Shown one piece after another: positions 31,101 to 39,287 of a stretch of 64,000 bases of DNA. Under the pieces are notes generated by a model that saw only the letters and a list, made by a program, of their open reading frames with translations, made no database searches and was not told where the DNA came from. Origin of the DNA: Symsagittifera roscoffensis. Taxonomy: Eukaryota > Xenacoelomorpha > Acoela > Convolutidae. The stretch covers positions 41,182,759 to 41,246,758 of the forward strand of contig NC_087063.1 of the NCBI RefSeq assembly GCF_963678635.1, read 5' to 3'. Made by a program: the position numbers and the translations under genes. How positions within the stretch are numbered: the stretch's first letter is position 1; every line of letters starts with the position of its first letter.

Positions 31101-33026
31101 AAGTTACTTTGGTTTTTACTACAGGCAAGTATTCTCCGACTCAACCCTAGAACTTTTTCTAAAGGTGCCTTTGGCTCCTTACTTTTATAATTGTAAAGGA
31201 AAAGCCAAAAAGTTGTCAAAATTGGCACTTTGTTTCAAATACTGCCTGCTGTGCAAAAATTTTGACAAAAATCATTACTCTTGTGTTTCAGCAGAGCTGA
31301 AAACCAGCCTCTATGAATGATTTCTGCGCAGGTAGTGCTTTCTAGTTTGATTACTTTCTACAGTTTATATGTGCTTTATAGCTTAGTTACTTCAGATGTT
31401 TTTAGTTTTTCAAATGAGCCAGAGTGCACAGTTTTGGGTTCATTAAACTCGAACAACTTCGTTTACCGCGAAAAAGTCATTGCCAACAGCTTGACATCAC
31501 CTACAAAACCGAGAAATTGTTTGCGTCGTTCGAACCTTTGTGCTCTTTGACGTACATGGATCCTCCGTAGATGACAATGGAGGGCCTGTTGATGCGCACT
31601 TGGGCCATAATGACCCCCGGCATGTTCTTGTCGCAGTTGGGGATGCTGATATTGGCGTCATAGTGCAGACACTCTGTCACCGTCTCCACCGAGTCTGCTA
31701 TGATCTCCCTCGACAGGAGAGAGTAGCGCATGCCCTCTGTGCCCATCGAGATGGCGTCACTTATGCTGATTGCATTGAATCTACAAAAGAAATCATTGGA
31801 AGCAGGGGTGGATACAAGGGGAGGGGGGACGCCTCTTCGTCTTCTGTAGGGACTCGACTGCCTGACCACCCAAAGGGTTCTATTTTTGGTACAGTTCTAC
31901 AAATTCCATTTTCAGCCGACGGACCCTAAAAACTTTCCAAGGTGCTAATGTGCACTAATTTTGAGCGGAAAGCGCACGCACTAAAAAACAGCTGGGTTTG
32001 CCAAGTTTGACACACAGAACAAGGTCTTCATTGAGTTTAGGGCTTTTCGGAACATCAAACTTTGAAGAAAAAAAACTTTGAAAAAAATGCAAAAAAAATT
32101 TCGAAAAATATCAGATTTTCAAAATACTATTTTTAAAAATCGAAACGCTAATAATTATTTCAGCGGGTAGCTTTAAAAAAAATAGGACCATCATCAAAAA
32201 TGACAATAATCCTTCAACCCATTTACTTTCCCAACTTTTATCATTGAAGATCAGACGTCTTGAGAAAGTGAAATTAAGCACTCACCTCAACCCATTCATC
32301 CCGTTCTGTTCTATGCTCTTTTTCGCCCATGCAGCCAGCTGGTCCAGGTGGTTGTTGCAGGGGTTGCCCTCGATCCAGCAGCTGGAGATACCCACGAAAG
32401 GCTTCTTCTGGTCGGCTACAAAGTAGTCAAACTCAAGCAGGGAATCAGTTAACAAATTTTCAATCAGCAAACAACTTTGAGAAAGAGTTTAGACAGTTTC
32501 TCCATATTCAATGAAAATTTTAATGAAATTTCTTGAATAGCCATTTTTCATGCTTGAGTTTGCGCAAGAGTGGATCCAGGTTTTCCCGAGAGGCCGACTT
32601 CAAAAAAATTCAAACCTTTTGAAATTTTTCTTTAGTTTGACCAAATTTATTTTCTGAGTTCTCCCACAACACTACAGAGACACTGTTTTGACACATTTTT
32701 TTCACCGCAGGCTAAAAGCAAGTTAAAAAGATTGTTTTGGTCATTTTTTCACCATAAAAATCTCCTCGGGTTGTGATATCGGCACCTAAAAAAAATTAAG
32801 GATGGGTGGTCTAAATGGATGATGTAATTTAATACACGCGTGGGGTGGTCAAGGGGCCAAAATTTACCCCCTGAATATGCGTGTGGTTAATTCTCTTGCC
32901 TTCATTTAGCCCTATGCCGTAGAAGAATGTCTGGCTGGTGTTCTGTCTCGGATCGTCTGTCAACTTCACACTGTACTGGCGACAGGAATCGGTCGGGAAG
33001 TCCTCGATATCTTCTAGGGTCGACAT
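18207..33026 (-). CDS. Dihydroxy-acid dehydratase (IlvD/Ilv3 type), five exons, complete
   Basis: Exons on the minus strand: 33026-32900, 32415-32286, 31780-31536, 19876-19579 and 19119-18207. They join in one frame of 571 codons including TAA, the normal length for the family. The enzyme dehydrates 2,3-dihydroxy acids to 2-oxo acids, the third step of valine/isoleucine synthesis, using a [2Fe-2S] cluster and Mg2+. The expected ligands are present: Cys62 in GNPCNNHL, Cys135 and Lys137 in NCDKNMPG, Cys207 in [12 protein letters not shown], Asp94, Glu in MPEM (455-458) and catalytic Ser483 in [15 protein letters not shown] and GHVSPEG are also conserved. The N-terminus starts straight into the family core without an obvious mitochondrial transit peptide. 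The 11.7-kb third intron contains the BEL element. IlvD-family sugar-acid dehydratases are the main alternative assignment. Confidence 0.92.
19120..19578 (-). other. Dehydratase intron 4
   Basis: 459 bp on the minus strand with donor GTTAAC and acceptor cttttcag. AT-rich, no repeat recognised. Confidence 0.85.
19579..19876 (-). CDS. Dihydroxy-acid dehydratase, exon 4
   Basis: Starts after ttttccag and completes a glycine codon to read [19 protein letters not shown]. It carries the third cluster cysteine (Cys207) in [12 protein letters not shown], where most relatives have GACGGMYTANTM, so the following Gly is Pro here. Ends PLDIIT plus two bases of an arginine codon before GTTAAC. Confidence 0.9.
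20757..21193 (+). repeat. BEL/Pao 5' LTR
   Basis: Begins TGTTAATTGTAAACAATTAA, which is itself a near-palindrome, and ends AATTATTATA. The same 437 bp occurs at 29455-29891. The last base is ambiguous by one position because T follows in both contexts. Confidence 0.92.
21195..21210 (+). other. Primer-binding site of the BEL element
   Basis: TGGCGCCCCGAAAAAG begins at the LTR border. The TGGCGCC start is typical of BEL and of tRNA-Lys-primed elements. Confidence 0.7.
21950..23013 (+). repeat. 126-bp tandem repeat array, about 8.4 units
   Basis: The landmark 'cctcactgggttcgtgg' recurs at about 21965, 22091, 22217, 22343, 22468, 22594, 22719, 22844 and 22970, giving unit lengths of 126 or 125 bp. 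Every unit holds four hairpins: CGAGCC/GGTTCG, GAGCT/AGCTC, GAGCC/GGTTC and GAGCT/AGCTC. Single-base deletions in some units break any reading frame, so the array is not coding. Confidence 0.93.
23070..23271 (+). repeat. Three copies of a two-tier hairpin in the BEL leader
   Basis: AGTTG, T, CCTC, loop TGG, GAGG, T, CAACT forms a stem with one T-T mismatch at 23070-23092. Copies follow at about 23170-23192, where the closing arm is CAGC and still pairs by G-T wobble, and at about 23250-23272. They are separated by GGTAGGTAGG-type sequence. Confidence 0.8.
23615..29200 (+). CDS. BEL/Pao Gag-Pol polyprotein (1861 aa)
   Basis: ATG at 23615 ([10 protein letters not shown]) is the first in frame; the frame is open 36 bases further upstream without another ATG. 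Domains in order, by residue: Asn/Gln-rich Gag with a DUF1759-type core at about 247-400 ([10 protein letters not shown]...); Cys/His zinc-binding region at about 492-551; aspartic protease with DSGS near 599; reverse transcriptase at about 876-1030 with catalytic YMDD at 1013; RNase H at about 1188-1315 ([26 protein letters not shown]); integrase zinc finger HH-CC at about 1494-1533; integrase core with Asp1566 (GLDYVG), Asp near 1628 (SDCGTSF) and Glu near 1681 (GGSWERL); and a DUF5641-type C-terminus at about 1732-1858. All key residues that I checked are present and no stop interrupts it. Confidence 0.95.
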   Translation: MAPSGRNKTTQNNDSDPSEQNGTQTQDTNQNVQETGVRKLVSLRRHHEMEINTLIDMLENNIYEEEDDLELINETFTELSQFQQKLDTLNDQMLQAGSEHDFEEHSHWKVQLKQKIRVFSMKVKKYLKKQVSNPATSTIPNNSARENATSIFPQETATSMPTANIMDIPNNNLITMSNNTQGNARTAASDDNLSAPFQGDQSFSNPFASDVPNHSSQQASAANPPNNNNRALATNSSDTSTTFSRSVPKLKPTIFNGNPNYWLHWYGVFVSSIHNSNMSPTEKMIHLQSLVTGPAKLMIAGYGANGDTYELALQRLRENFGNTNRIVNSFLQRLANFKPPNLAQPESYMQFSAFLLTLVDTFEQLGFVHDICSTTNLNTALAKLPDPVRLEWNRFVIDKDYDQPSLRHLAQWFQRYAQACRDMPPTGFRNQNNNNFNNSSGNAKHPSGSCFNGFNTNGVGNQNQRFNHQGDQQNSRAQNNVNSNACPSGDTCGPLYKCEHFKALDPKQRKEHARKMHLCFNCLGNHRFTDCNSKSLCRTDNCGKKHHTLLHDPSDTYGKNPSKAAVNRAIACQRSGQSAFVPIELSIGDKTLCTYAFLDSGSCVTLLLDSVATQLGLDVNKKHSLPISGYHETKSVQVTSVDVQIRPYKSTSTPMTVDDVLTVDENNLAPVDIFQLNAMCNNFPHLKHVKYPDLNDNSISLVIGNNNPEYHEIKNTVYGPKNVPWAIETLLGWTCTGRNKTQYNSVPSVPVNFTQVHSHNNLDEKLYQKVLNWMKIENTGIASSKRSHSKSDKRAIDILENSCTLVDVHYQIDLLWKEDTDLPNNRWLAEKQLNSLEFRLKSKPDLREKYRATVITDLEKGFVTKIDAKHDTAIKSWYLPHHPVTNVNKPDKVRRVSNASSIFQGKSLNSSLLKGPDLLCNLTGLIIRFRQNKIAISADIDAMFMQVLVSPKDRPFLRYLWKENGKLETHEYTRHIFGATDSPCVACYAVRRCASDSKNDFPLASEIIQRNIYMDDLYVTSSTVEEALQQMTQLRGSLSRGGFNLNKWNSNSKPFLDSIDPNILVSPIDPTPKHQRVLGVHWNTNTVCYFIDNKKFVKILRIGIATQRKLLKYTASLFDPLGIVAPLTIRIRKVLQSVWSQGVKWDTPLDTDKLPDFKLWVDEMENFETVSFQRNFFDKENPASIQLHTFCDASEFALAAVCYLKIVYSDGSTSLKFIIGKTRVAPMKRVTIPNLELQAAVYAAQLSLFVSEEIDLKVEKTYFWSDSTTVLYWLRTPEIRHKIFVANRLQKILDVSKPEQWFHVPTLLNPADDGTRGYIALEMTSSCRWLLGPEFLLNDSSQWPSQENIRLENIPVFVTSLEAKFEPIFDIKRFSNWKRLIRTVAYCFLFAENLKRKINKQSKVDLQLLHLTKSHFLIIKTAQRTDFVSEISDIKKEKPIEGKSRLRTIAPFVDNFGILRSRGRLTRAPIMLSARYPIILAGENPNVRLLLANIHVLHSHCGKEQAMAIAQENYWILRCRVMLKSIIHSCIPCRRMQQQVDYPQMSDLPIDRLPSKNHFPFATTGLDYVGPFPIILQGKQYQAYILLFTCLVIRAVHLEISLGLSTDSTLLCIRRFFARRGKPSKMVSDCGTSFVGSNSELKKCLDNLEKNKEFVESINQLDVSLEWKFNPPAAPHFGGSWERLVQIFKLSLYKVIGSRTLSYETLATFTTEIESTMNSRPLTNVSDDIKDDLPLTPNHFLLGRGTPNLPPGIFKDKDLSLSKSWKASQLLADHFWNRFLREYLPGQQKRSKWTSATSNLQPDDMVWMLEDFTPRGLWPLAKVVETFPGQDGIVRSVKLKTPTGFKVRPVVKLSRVFPVSQ
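29201..29454 (+). other. BEL 3' untranslated segment and polypurine tract
   Basis: About 250 bp between the stop and the 3' LTR, without an env-like frame. It ends in a G-rich GTGGGCGGG directly before TGTTAATT, the likely plus-strand primer. Confidence 0.65.
29455..29891 (+). repeat. BEL/Pao 3' LTR
   Basis: Matches the 5' LTR base for base as far as I can compare, at the same 437-bp length. Confidence 0.92.
30015..30100. mobile_element. hAT-type MITE fragment
   Basis: Starts CAGGGGCGG and keeps a G run and 'aaaaaaaagacc', then fades. Only one terminus is recognisable. Confidence 0.5.
30729..31074 (-). mobile_element. hAT-type MITE, copy 3 (perfect 8-bp target duplication)
   Basis: 346 bp, inverted relative to copy 1. 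Left terminus CAGGGGCGGATTTAGG, right terminus CCTAGATCCGCCCCTG. The 8-bp direct repeat TATATCAG flanks it at 30721-30728 and 31075-31082. It retains the shared landmarks 'ctaaaggcgcc', 'atatatactaactttga' and 'gcgcgcgcc'. Close to copy 1 in sequence, so relatively young. Confidence 0.88.
31105..31290 (-). mobile_element. hAT-type MITE, eroded fragment
   Basis: 'tttctaaaggtgcctttggc', 'actttgtttcaaatactgcc' and 'tttgacaaaaat' parallel the internal order of copy 3, but both termini are gone. Confidence 0.45.
31536..31780 (-). CDS. Dihydroxy-acid dehydratase, exon 3
   Basis: Acceptor cttttgtag, donor CACAAAG|GTTCG. Encodes [20 protein letters not shown], with Asp94 and an Ala where most relatives have Gly (DGISMG), then [10 protein letters not shown] and the cluster/Mg motif NCDKNMPG (Cys135, Lys137), ending [16 protein letters not shown] sequence. 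Confidence 0.92.
31803..31985. mobile_element. hAT-type MITE, degenerate copy in dehydratase intron 2
   Basis: Begins CAGGGGTGGATACAAGG and includes 'gacgcctcttcg', 'ccaaagggttc', 'ccattttcagccgac' and 'aaagcgcacgcac' in family order. It starts only 22 bp outside exon 3, next to the acceptor side of the intron. Confidence 0.65.
32286..32415 (-). CDS. Dihydroxy-acid dehydratase, exon 2
   Basis: After acceptor ctttgtag it completes an alanine codon and reads [20 protein letters not shown], carrying the first cluster ligand Cys62. Donor TTGAG|GTGAGT leaves two bases of Arg86. Confidence 0.92.
32416..32899 (-). other. Dehydratase intron 1, a GC-AG intron
   Basis: The donor reads GAAG|GCAAGA instead of GT, with a consensus GC-donor context, and the acceptor is ctttgtag. 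This join gives [20 protein letters not shown], which matches the family spacing exactly. A worn hAT MITE occupies about 32565-32830. Confidence 0.85.
32565..32830. mobile_element. hAT-type MITE, heavily eroded copy
   Basis: 'gtggatccaggttttcccgag' near the left end and 'gaccaaatttattttctgag' followed by 'cacaacactacagagacactgtttt' are diverged versions of internal copy 1 sequence (2240-2290). Confidence 0.55.
32900..33026 (-). CDS. Dihydroxy-acid dehydratase, exon 1
   Basis: ATG at 33026 gives [20 protein letters not shown] followed by [20 protein letters not shown], the N-terminal family block (DPS-x-SQA). Only about 20 residues precede the core and they are acidic rather than basic, so there is no typical mitochondrial presequence. 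An upstream non-coding or targeting exon cannot be excluded. Confidence 0.85.
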
Positions 33027-33839
33027 TATCTTCTGTTTGTAAATTCAGATTAACAAAGATTGATCAAGGGAATAGTTCGAGATTGGAAAGTTATTAGTAA
33101 GTGTTTTCTGTTCAGATATCTCAGGACTCTACTTTTTGGTTTCAGTTCTTGTAACTTTTGTTCCGAAGTTTATTGCTCCTCCAGTTTCTTGCAAAACTAT
33201 GTAAATCAAATCGAACTTGACAAAGTCAAATATGCTCTGAGAGATTAGTGACCAGAGTTTTATCGATAAATAAGTATAGGAGGAGTTCAATCAATGGCAA
33301 GATCAATGAGGGAAGCCGTAAGTTCAGTTAAATAAATTGGTAACTTATCTGGTGCGATTGTGAACAACTCATGAAAGTTAAGTTAAAATTTTGCGATGGT
33401 CTTTACTACTCCCCCTTCCGTGTCGACTTGAAACTACGCTCAAAGCGTAAGAAATTGTTTTTTATTTTTCGCTTTCGCCATTTTTCTCTGAACACAAACG
33501 AATAGTCCTTTGGAAACACAAAATTACAAAAACTTCGTATAAATTTTTCTATTTTTTATGCCCTTCCCCCTTCCTTTTCCCTTCCTATATTATAGTTAAT
33601 GTCAGGCAATGTTAGTATTATATTTTTGAGTCGAACGAAATTTAATGAATCCAACAGTGCTCTTGTTGACTACAGTACAACCATTAACAACAGTGAAAGA
33701 CAAGAACAATCAGTATAAGAGTTTCAAACTGCAGGCGTTTCAAACTATGTTGTTCCAGTTTTCGTAGAAAGTGAGGAATATGTATTATTGGGGTAGTTTT
33801 CTGTTTAAAATCGAACCACTTTAGAAAAAAAAAGTTGAC
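33027..33839. other. Region upstream of the dehydratase gene
   Basis: Expected promoter region of the minus-strand gene. No clear TATA box or other motif that I would defend. No genes recognised. Confidence 0.4.
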
Positions 33840-33897
33840 AGCCTGCGGGGATGGAACCCCTAATTGCTAAGCTCGTTTCTGGCCTAAGTTCTGTAAA
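33840..33897 (-). repeat. tRNA-Ala(AGC)-like relic
   Basis: On the minus strand I read TTAGGCCAG (A-box position), GCTTAGCAA (anticodon loop TTAGCAA, anticodon AGC) and GGGGTTCCATCCCCGCA (T arm and B box). The order matches tRNA-Ala, but several bases are missing between the arms, so it is a pseudo-tRNA or a SINE head. Confidence 0.5.
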
Positions 33898-33914
33898 CTT
33901 TCATTTATAACTTA

Positions 33915-34410
33915 TTGTTTCGACTTTTGTAACGGAAGTAACGGACTATTTGTGCTCGGTGTGCGTTTTTTTTCTTCAGACAAATTTCGACTTTTTTTCT
34001 AGCAATTTTTGACGGAATTTTTAAATATCATTCGGAAGGTATTGTTGTCCTGAGCTTAAATTTGAAAAAAATATCTCACCTGTGATCATTTTTGTAAAAT
34101 TATGGGGGTTTAAAGATTGCCATTTTGCCCAATTTGGGACAATTAACGCGCGATATATTTCGGTTATTAACGTGTAAACGGAGATTTAATCCGTCTTAAA
34201 AATCGTTCCAAATTGGTTGAAGGAAACTTATCTGCCATAATTGATTTGTTTTCAGGAGCCAAAATTATCACTTTGTACTTTATATGGCGTGTGGGGGTGT
34301 AGGGGCGTATTTCATTTTAATAACATTTATTTTTTCATGTTATTACTGCTACATAGACCTTAAAAGGCAGTCGGAACATTCAGGGCTTTGCCCTGATACG
34401 AGCAGTTCTG
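33915..34410 (+). repeat. Dispersed repeat family B, copy 1
   Basis: Shares, in order, 'ttcgacttttgtaacg', 'cagacaaatttcgac', 'tgttgtcctgagcttaaattt', 'ggcgtgtgg', 'tagaccttaaaaggcagtc' and 'gaacattca' with copies at 42830-43345 and 43620-44155. Non-coding, no termini or target duplication found. Confidence 0.75.
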
Positions 34411-37400
34411 TTAATTTCTATGCAAGAACTTTGTATGCGTGGCGAATTATCAATCATTTGAAATCGAAAGTTGGCAGACTAATTGGTCATGTATATTTGT
34501 CTCAATTTTTGGGATTTAATTTGGATGTCAAAAACTTGTTGTCCTGCTATTTGATAACAACCAATTTAACACCGTCCACTTTACTACCATTTCAATACTA
34601 AACAATTTTAGTCCCAAGCAAATTAACTTCAAATTTTTAACTTAACACTAAATTTAAAGCTGCTTAAATTTTTTTTTGATTTTAATTTCTATAACATCAA
34701 AATTAACCCTGCAATTAACGCATGCATCATCTTGAAAAACTTAGTTTTTCTCAATTATAATTGCTCAAATGAGTCTTTCTAATTCTTTTAAGACTTTTCT
34801 TGCTAAATTTGTAAATTATTGACAAGTAGATGATGTAACTAAAAACGAATAAATAATAAAAAAAAAACTTTTGCTTTTTTGAGAAAAAGTTAACATAATT
34901 GTTCTGACAAACAAAGTTTTGACACTCATTTTATATTTTATTCCAGTCCTAAACAAACACAGACAACAAAATTTGTCGAATTCACAGATTCATCTAAATA
35001 CAAAGCAATTTTTGTAGCGTCAGGCCACGAATTTAATTTCAAGCGAAAACATAATTTTACCGAAAACTAGGTTTGCTCAAAAAATTATACACGTATGTGT
35101 AGAGCATCTTCTAATACAGAAATTAAAGAATTGCTCGAGAGCGCGGAGAGCACACCACAATCGTGACATTTTAGCAGATGAATCAAATGCTTGAAAAGTC
35201 TGAAATCGTAAAAATGAACTAGGCGAAAAAAGAACTCAGCGAAGTTGCCAGTGCGGATTTGCCAGTATCACAGTATCAAGTGATATGGCCATTCAGTTTG
35301 CTCTTCGAATCCAAAACAAATCGACTCAAATGGCTTCAAACACACGCAAGCAGCTAGTTATAAATATGCCACCAATCCCCGTTGTTAAAATTTTCGCCGT
35401 TTTTTTGAAATTTCCGATTGCGCTGAATTTTTTTGGACCAGTTAAATGGCAGTCGGAACCTTCAAGAAATTTCCCGAGCAGTCTTTTTTTTGTGCTTGAA
35501 CTTCAATTTTAAATTAAATTGCAACTTCAGTTTTTTTAAAATTATTATTAGGAGGGTTTACTAAGAGACAAGTGAACCAACAGCAATCATTACCTTCAGT
35601 TGCGAGTAGGATGCTCGAAAATGTTTCAGACTTTCTAAATTAATTTTGAATAATTTGCTTTTGAACGGCATGAAACGACAACTCAGCAACCCAATTTTCC
35701 ATGAAAGAGTTCCAATTGAACGCCCTCACCCCCCGACGAAAATTAGTGAAAACGGTGAGCTGAATGATAACAACCATTTGATAAAAAAAGTGTTGTTTCG
35801 GCTATTGAAAATGGAAAAGATTTATTCGTATTTGTTTAAATTTTCTCTTTGTTTTGTTTTCCATTTAAAATTAGGTACCACAAACAATCATTGTAATGGG
35901 TTGCGTTAAATATCGAACTGAAGCCATTTCATTCGGGATTCATACAAATTTATAAAAGTTGATCCAAAACCGTAAAAAACTATCTGAAATTTTAGTCTAT
36001 TGCAAGCAAGTTAAGCAATTTAGTTATGTTCATTTTATATAAAAAATTTTAGACTAAAAATTTGTTTTGAATTTTGAAAAAAATTTTGGAAGCTTTTTTT
36101 AACAACTCATTGGCAATAAAATTTATGCTATTAATAATTGAAAAAATTTTCCAGGAAACGACACTAAGTGAAGAAAAGCAATTGTATAATTTTTTTTATG
36201 CAGTCGCAATTTTTTGCACTACTTGCCCAGCAATCGGTTATCCTTGTTTCAATTGTAATTACTTTCGAATTTGAAAATTGACTTTGAGTTAACATTTTTT
36301 CTGAGAATTTTTCAAGGAGGAGGATTTTCAAAAAGAAGATTTTAGATATTTTGCCAATCTGAACACAATCAAGAATTCATCTGAAGTCAACATGATGTAA
36401 CGATAGAAAAAACGGAATCAAAATAGAGCTCTATATGTCTCCTGAATAAAATTTTCTGCTTGTTTTCTTGAAACGCTAAAATCAAATGAGAAATTTGCTA
36501 TCTGACCTACAATTTTAAAGCTCTTCAAATTTTACAATCCTAGAATTGTTTGTAATCATAGGTGGTACCAACAGCATAAATTTACCTAGCACCCGCATCC
36601 AGTTTCAAGCGTTAATAATTGTTTGAATTGTGATTTCAGTACCAGTCTTAATAAAATTAGTACCAGTCTTCATATAATAGTGAATTATAATCTCTCTTTT
36701 CAAAATCAAACTCTTATCATTTGAAACACATTTTAATCCGTTATTAATTTATCTATTTTTGGATACAATTATAATCGATTAATTTTCTCCCAATTTTTTT
36801 TCGTATATATTGCACAAAAAATCTAATATAACTGATTATCCTTGATTATAATTCTTTTTGTTTGCCCATTTTGTCTTGAATCTATCATCTGAATTGCTTA
36901 TACTGCATGTTTTTTTAAATGTTGGTGCATATGGAAATTGTTTTAAAAGTTTTCAATTCAACTCAAACGTATATATACTTTTTTCGTTTTTTCTCCATTG
37001 GATTTGTTTCATGATGCACTTTTAAAACTTTTAACCACTAAAATACTAGCACATTGCTTTAATTATTTCATTGATTTGGCAAATTTATTTTCCACCTACC
37101 GCGGGAACCTTACAACTAATATGAAAGGATATCTATGAAACTTTAGTTTCTTGGTAAACTTTGTGTTCACATGAACCAAAGTGTGACAAGACAAGCTCAC
37201 ACCACATTGAATTGATTCAAAGAGTGTTTTGGATGACCTACGATCAATGATAATCGACTATAAAAGATTACAAGCTCCTGGAAAATATCGCAATTGCAAT
37301 CGATTATAAATCCTGTAAATACTTAATTTTGTTAAAAATAATCAGTTATAACTGATAAAAAGTCAACATAATATTTCGTTTTAACCGATTACTTGCGCCT

Positions 37401-37974
37401 AAATTTTTTTTGCGGTTGCAGTCTTGCCTTTATTAATATCAAGTTATGACTAACTTTTAAGCGACTTGCCTGATTATTGATACGGTCATCGTGATTTCAG
37501 ACCCACACACCTCTGATTAATTAAATTCGACTTGAGGATAAAAAACGAGTAATGAAATTGGTATAAGTGCGGTGAGGATAAGAGGGCTCTGTAAGATGTT
37601 TGCTTTTGCAATATCAATTTTAAAACAAAGAACACTAGAAAAAAATAATATTGCTTGTATATCAGGGCTAGGCCCTGATTGTCCTGAGTGCTCTTTAACG
37701 TCCTTTAACGTTTTTTAAATCATCTTAAAAAACTATAATTTTTCAAATAATTGTTTGAATAAAGGACAAATATTTCAAAAAAAGATTTTTTTATTTTCAT
37801 TTTTTTCTCATTCTATCCTCCGGCATGTTATTTGGAACGCATTAATTATTCTCTGGCGCTTGTTATACAAACACATTATATTGTGCTTTATTTAGTTTTT
37901 TTGTCAGGTCAAATTCAAAAAGCGAGGTTGTCGATTATCCGATGATAATGCTGATCTAATTTATAAATACTGCG
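34411..37974. other. Intergenic, AT-rich
   Basis: No gene supported. Short pieces resembling the family B tail occur near 35430-35470. From about 36700 to 37350 isolated AATCGATTATA-type motifs occur, as in the fold-back element at 39976. A diverged transposase-like segment, reading LSDDNADLIYKYCDEN, lies at about 37905-37990 and is related to the small frames at 39029 and 39429. Confidence 0.45.
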
Positions 37975-38140
37975 ATGAAAATGACCAAATTAGCGATTTT
38001 CAAACCCCCGCATCTTTACAAAAGTTGATCACACTTGAAATGTCTGTTTGAATTGAAGCTGAAGACAACAGTATCTCTCAGGTGGTATAGAAAATTCCGT
38101 CAAAAAGCTTAGTTAAAATGTCGAAAATTGCCCGAAAAAA
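37975..38140 (-). repeat. Dispersed repeat family B, inverted fragment
   Basis: The reverse complement reads 'ttttgacggaattttc', 'tactgttgtcttcagcttcaa', 'gtgatcaacttttgtaaa' and 'gcgggggtttgaaaatcgc', matching the middle of family B copy 1. Confidence 0.6.
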
Positions 38141-38451
38141 AATCGCCCCAAGCATAAATATGCCGCATTTTCTTCAAAAGCCGGTAGAAAAAAAAACTGG
38201 CCGAAAGGCATCTCGTTTTTTGGCAAGAGTTTATAGTTTTAAACAAATTTATGGGACAACGTCTTAAATGTTCGATCTACTTCTGGCCTTGAGACAGTTA
38301 AAAAGCTTTGAAATTGCAATCGAATTGTGGAAACTGTATTTGAATTGTCAAAAGAGCAATGCAAAAGGCGTGCGCTGTTTCGGAGATTTCCATTTTTGCC
38401 TAATTTCAAGAACACAAAATAAAATACTTTTTCATTCAACGACGATCTATA

Positions 38452-38660
38452 ATCAGTAGCAAAAAGTTCGGACAGACAAAAATAATTAAAAAGAGCAAAT
38501 GACCTTTTTCAGACAATTTTTACATGCAAACGCTAATTTTTCAGACAGAAATTCTGTTTCAATGTCACCTAAAAACTCAAATTTGCATGCAAAAACTGTT
38601 CAGAAATGGCAGGTTGCTCTTTTTATTTATTTCTGTCTGTCCGAACCTTTTGCAACTCTC
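38452..38660 (+). mobile_element. Tc1/mariner-type MITE, short copy
   Basis: 209 bp flanked by TA on both sides. Terminal inverted repeats of about 45 bp include GCAAAAAGTTCGGACAGAC on the left and its inverse, with few changes, on the right (GTCTGTCCGAACCTTTTGC). The interior has no frame. TA target sites and a CAAAAGTTxGGACA-like terminus are usual for Tc1/mariner elements. Confidence 0.75.
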
Positions 38661-38745
38661 TATGCTATGCAAGCCAGAGCAGTAAGTACGCACAAAACCT
38701 CAAAAGAAGCAAAGGTCATTTTTATTTTAGAAAATTATAATTATA

Positions 38746-39285
38746 GAGAGTTGCAAAAAGTTCGGACAGACAGAATTGATTAAAAAGAGCAACTGTCTAG
38801 ACATCAACGGAAATTAAAACTGAAATAAACATAACGTCGAAAGTTCATAAACCAGAGTTTTGTTCGAAAATTATAACCACGGCGGGCAATTGCATCCAAA
38901 GCGTCGAATAGTAAACCTTGAAAGAGGAAAACTTCTGCTCAGGGTGGCTATTGTTTTTCTGCGATTAGTTTCCCAATTTTAAATGATTTGATCATCTTCA
39001 CTGCCGTTTGTTTTTTTTTTGGTGCGCCCTAATCTGTTTTTTTTTCTGTGTTTCGGTTTCTAACTAATTTTGCTAACTGTTTTACAGTAAAATCTGGATG
39101 TTCATTGCAATATTTAAAAATTAGGCTAGCATAATCTTCGGATATCCAACGGTCTTGCATTTTGAGTTTGGCCTGACAAAAAATTCAAGGTTGTTCGGCT
39201 TCAGATTTTGCATGCAAAAAAGCGTCGAAAAGCACTGATTGCACATTTTAATTAATTCTGTCTGTCCGAACTTTTTGCTACTAAT
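38746..39285 (-). mobile_element. Tc1/mariner-type element, deleted, left arm of a palindrome
   Basis: 540 bp between TA dinucleotides, with GAGAGTTGCAAAAAGTTCGG at the left end and the inverted repeat CCGAACTTTTTGC at the right. Its sequence is the inverse of the element at 39288-39849. It keeps a 43-codon frame on the minus strand (39160-39029) that looks like the start of a transposase. Confidence 0.7.
39029..39160 (-). CDS. Small helix-turn-helix-like protein, remnant transposase N-terminus (43 aa)
   Basis: ATG 39160 to TAG 39029. The core ISEDYASLIFKYCNEHPDFT followed by VKQLAKLVRN resembles the first DNA-binding helix-turn-helix of Tc1/pogo-type transposases: two helices followed by a basic tail. 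The paralogue at 39429 shares the core with mostly conservative changes. No catalytic domain is present. Whether it is translated is unknown. Confidence 0.4.
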   Translation of the reverse strand: MQDRWISEDYASLIFKYCNEHPDFTVKQLAKLVRNRNTEKKTD

Positions 39286-39287
39286 TA

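Larger units (their letters stand above)
19877..31535 (-). other. Dehydratase intron 3 (11.7 kb), enlarged by mobile elements
   Basis: Donor GTTCG after CACAAAG (minus strand), acceptor tttttccag. It houses the complete BEL/Pao element (20757-29891, antisense to the gene), a hAT MITE at 30729-31074 and MITE fragments near 30015 and 31105-31290. Without the BEL element it would be about 2.5 kb. The stretches 19877-20756 and 30101-30728 contain nothing I recognise. Confidence 0.85.

Noticed and set aside
30658..31320. 220-codon open frame across the MITE at 30729
   Set aside because: Most of it is the hAT-type MITE read in one frame; the same MITE elsewhere does not preserve this frame.
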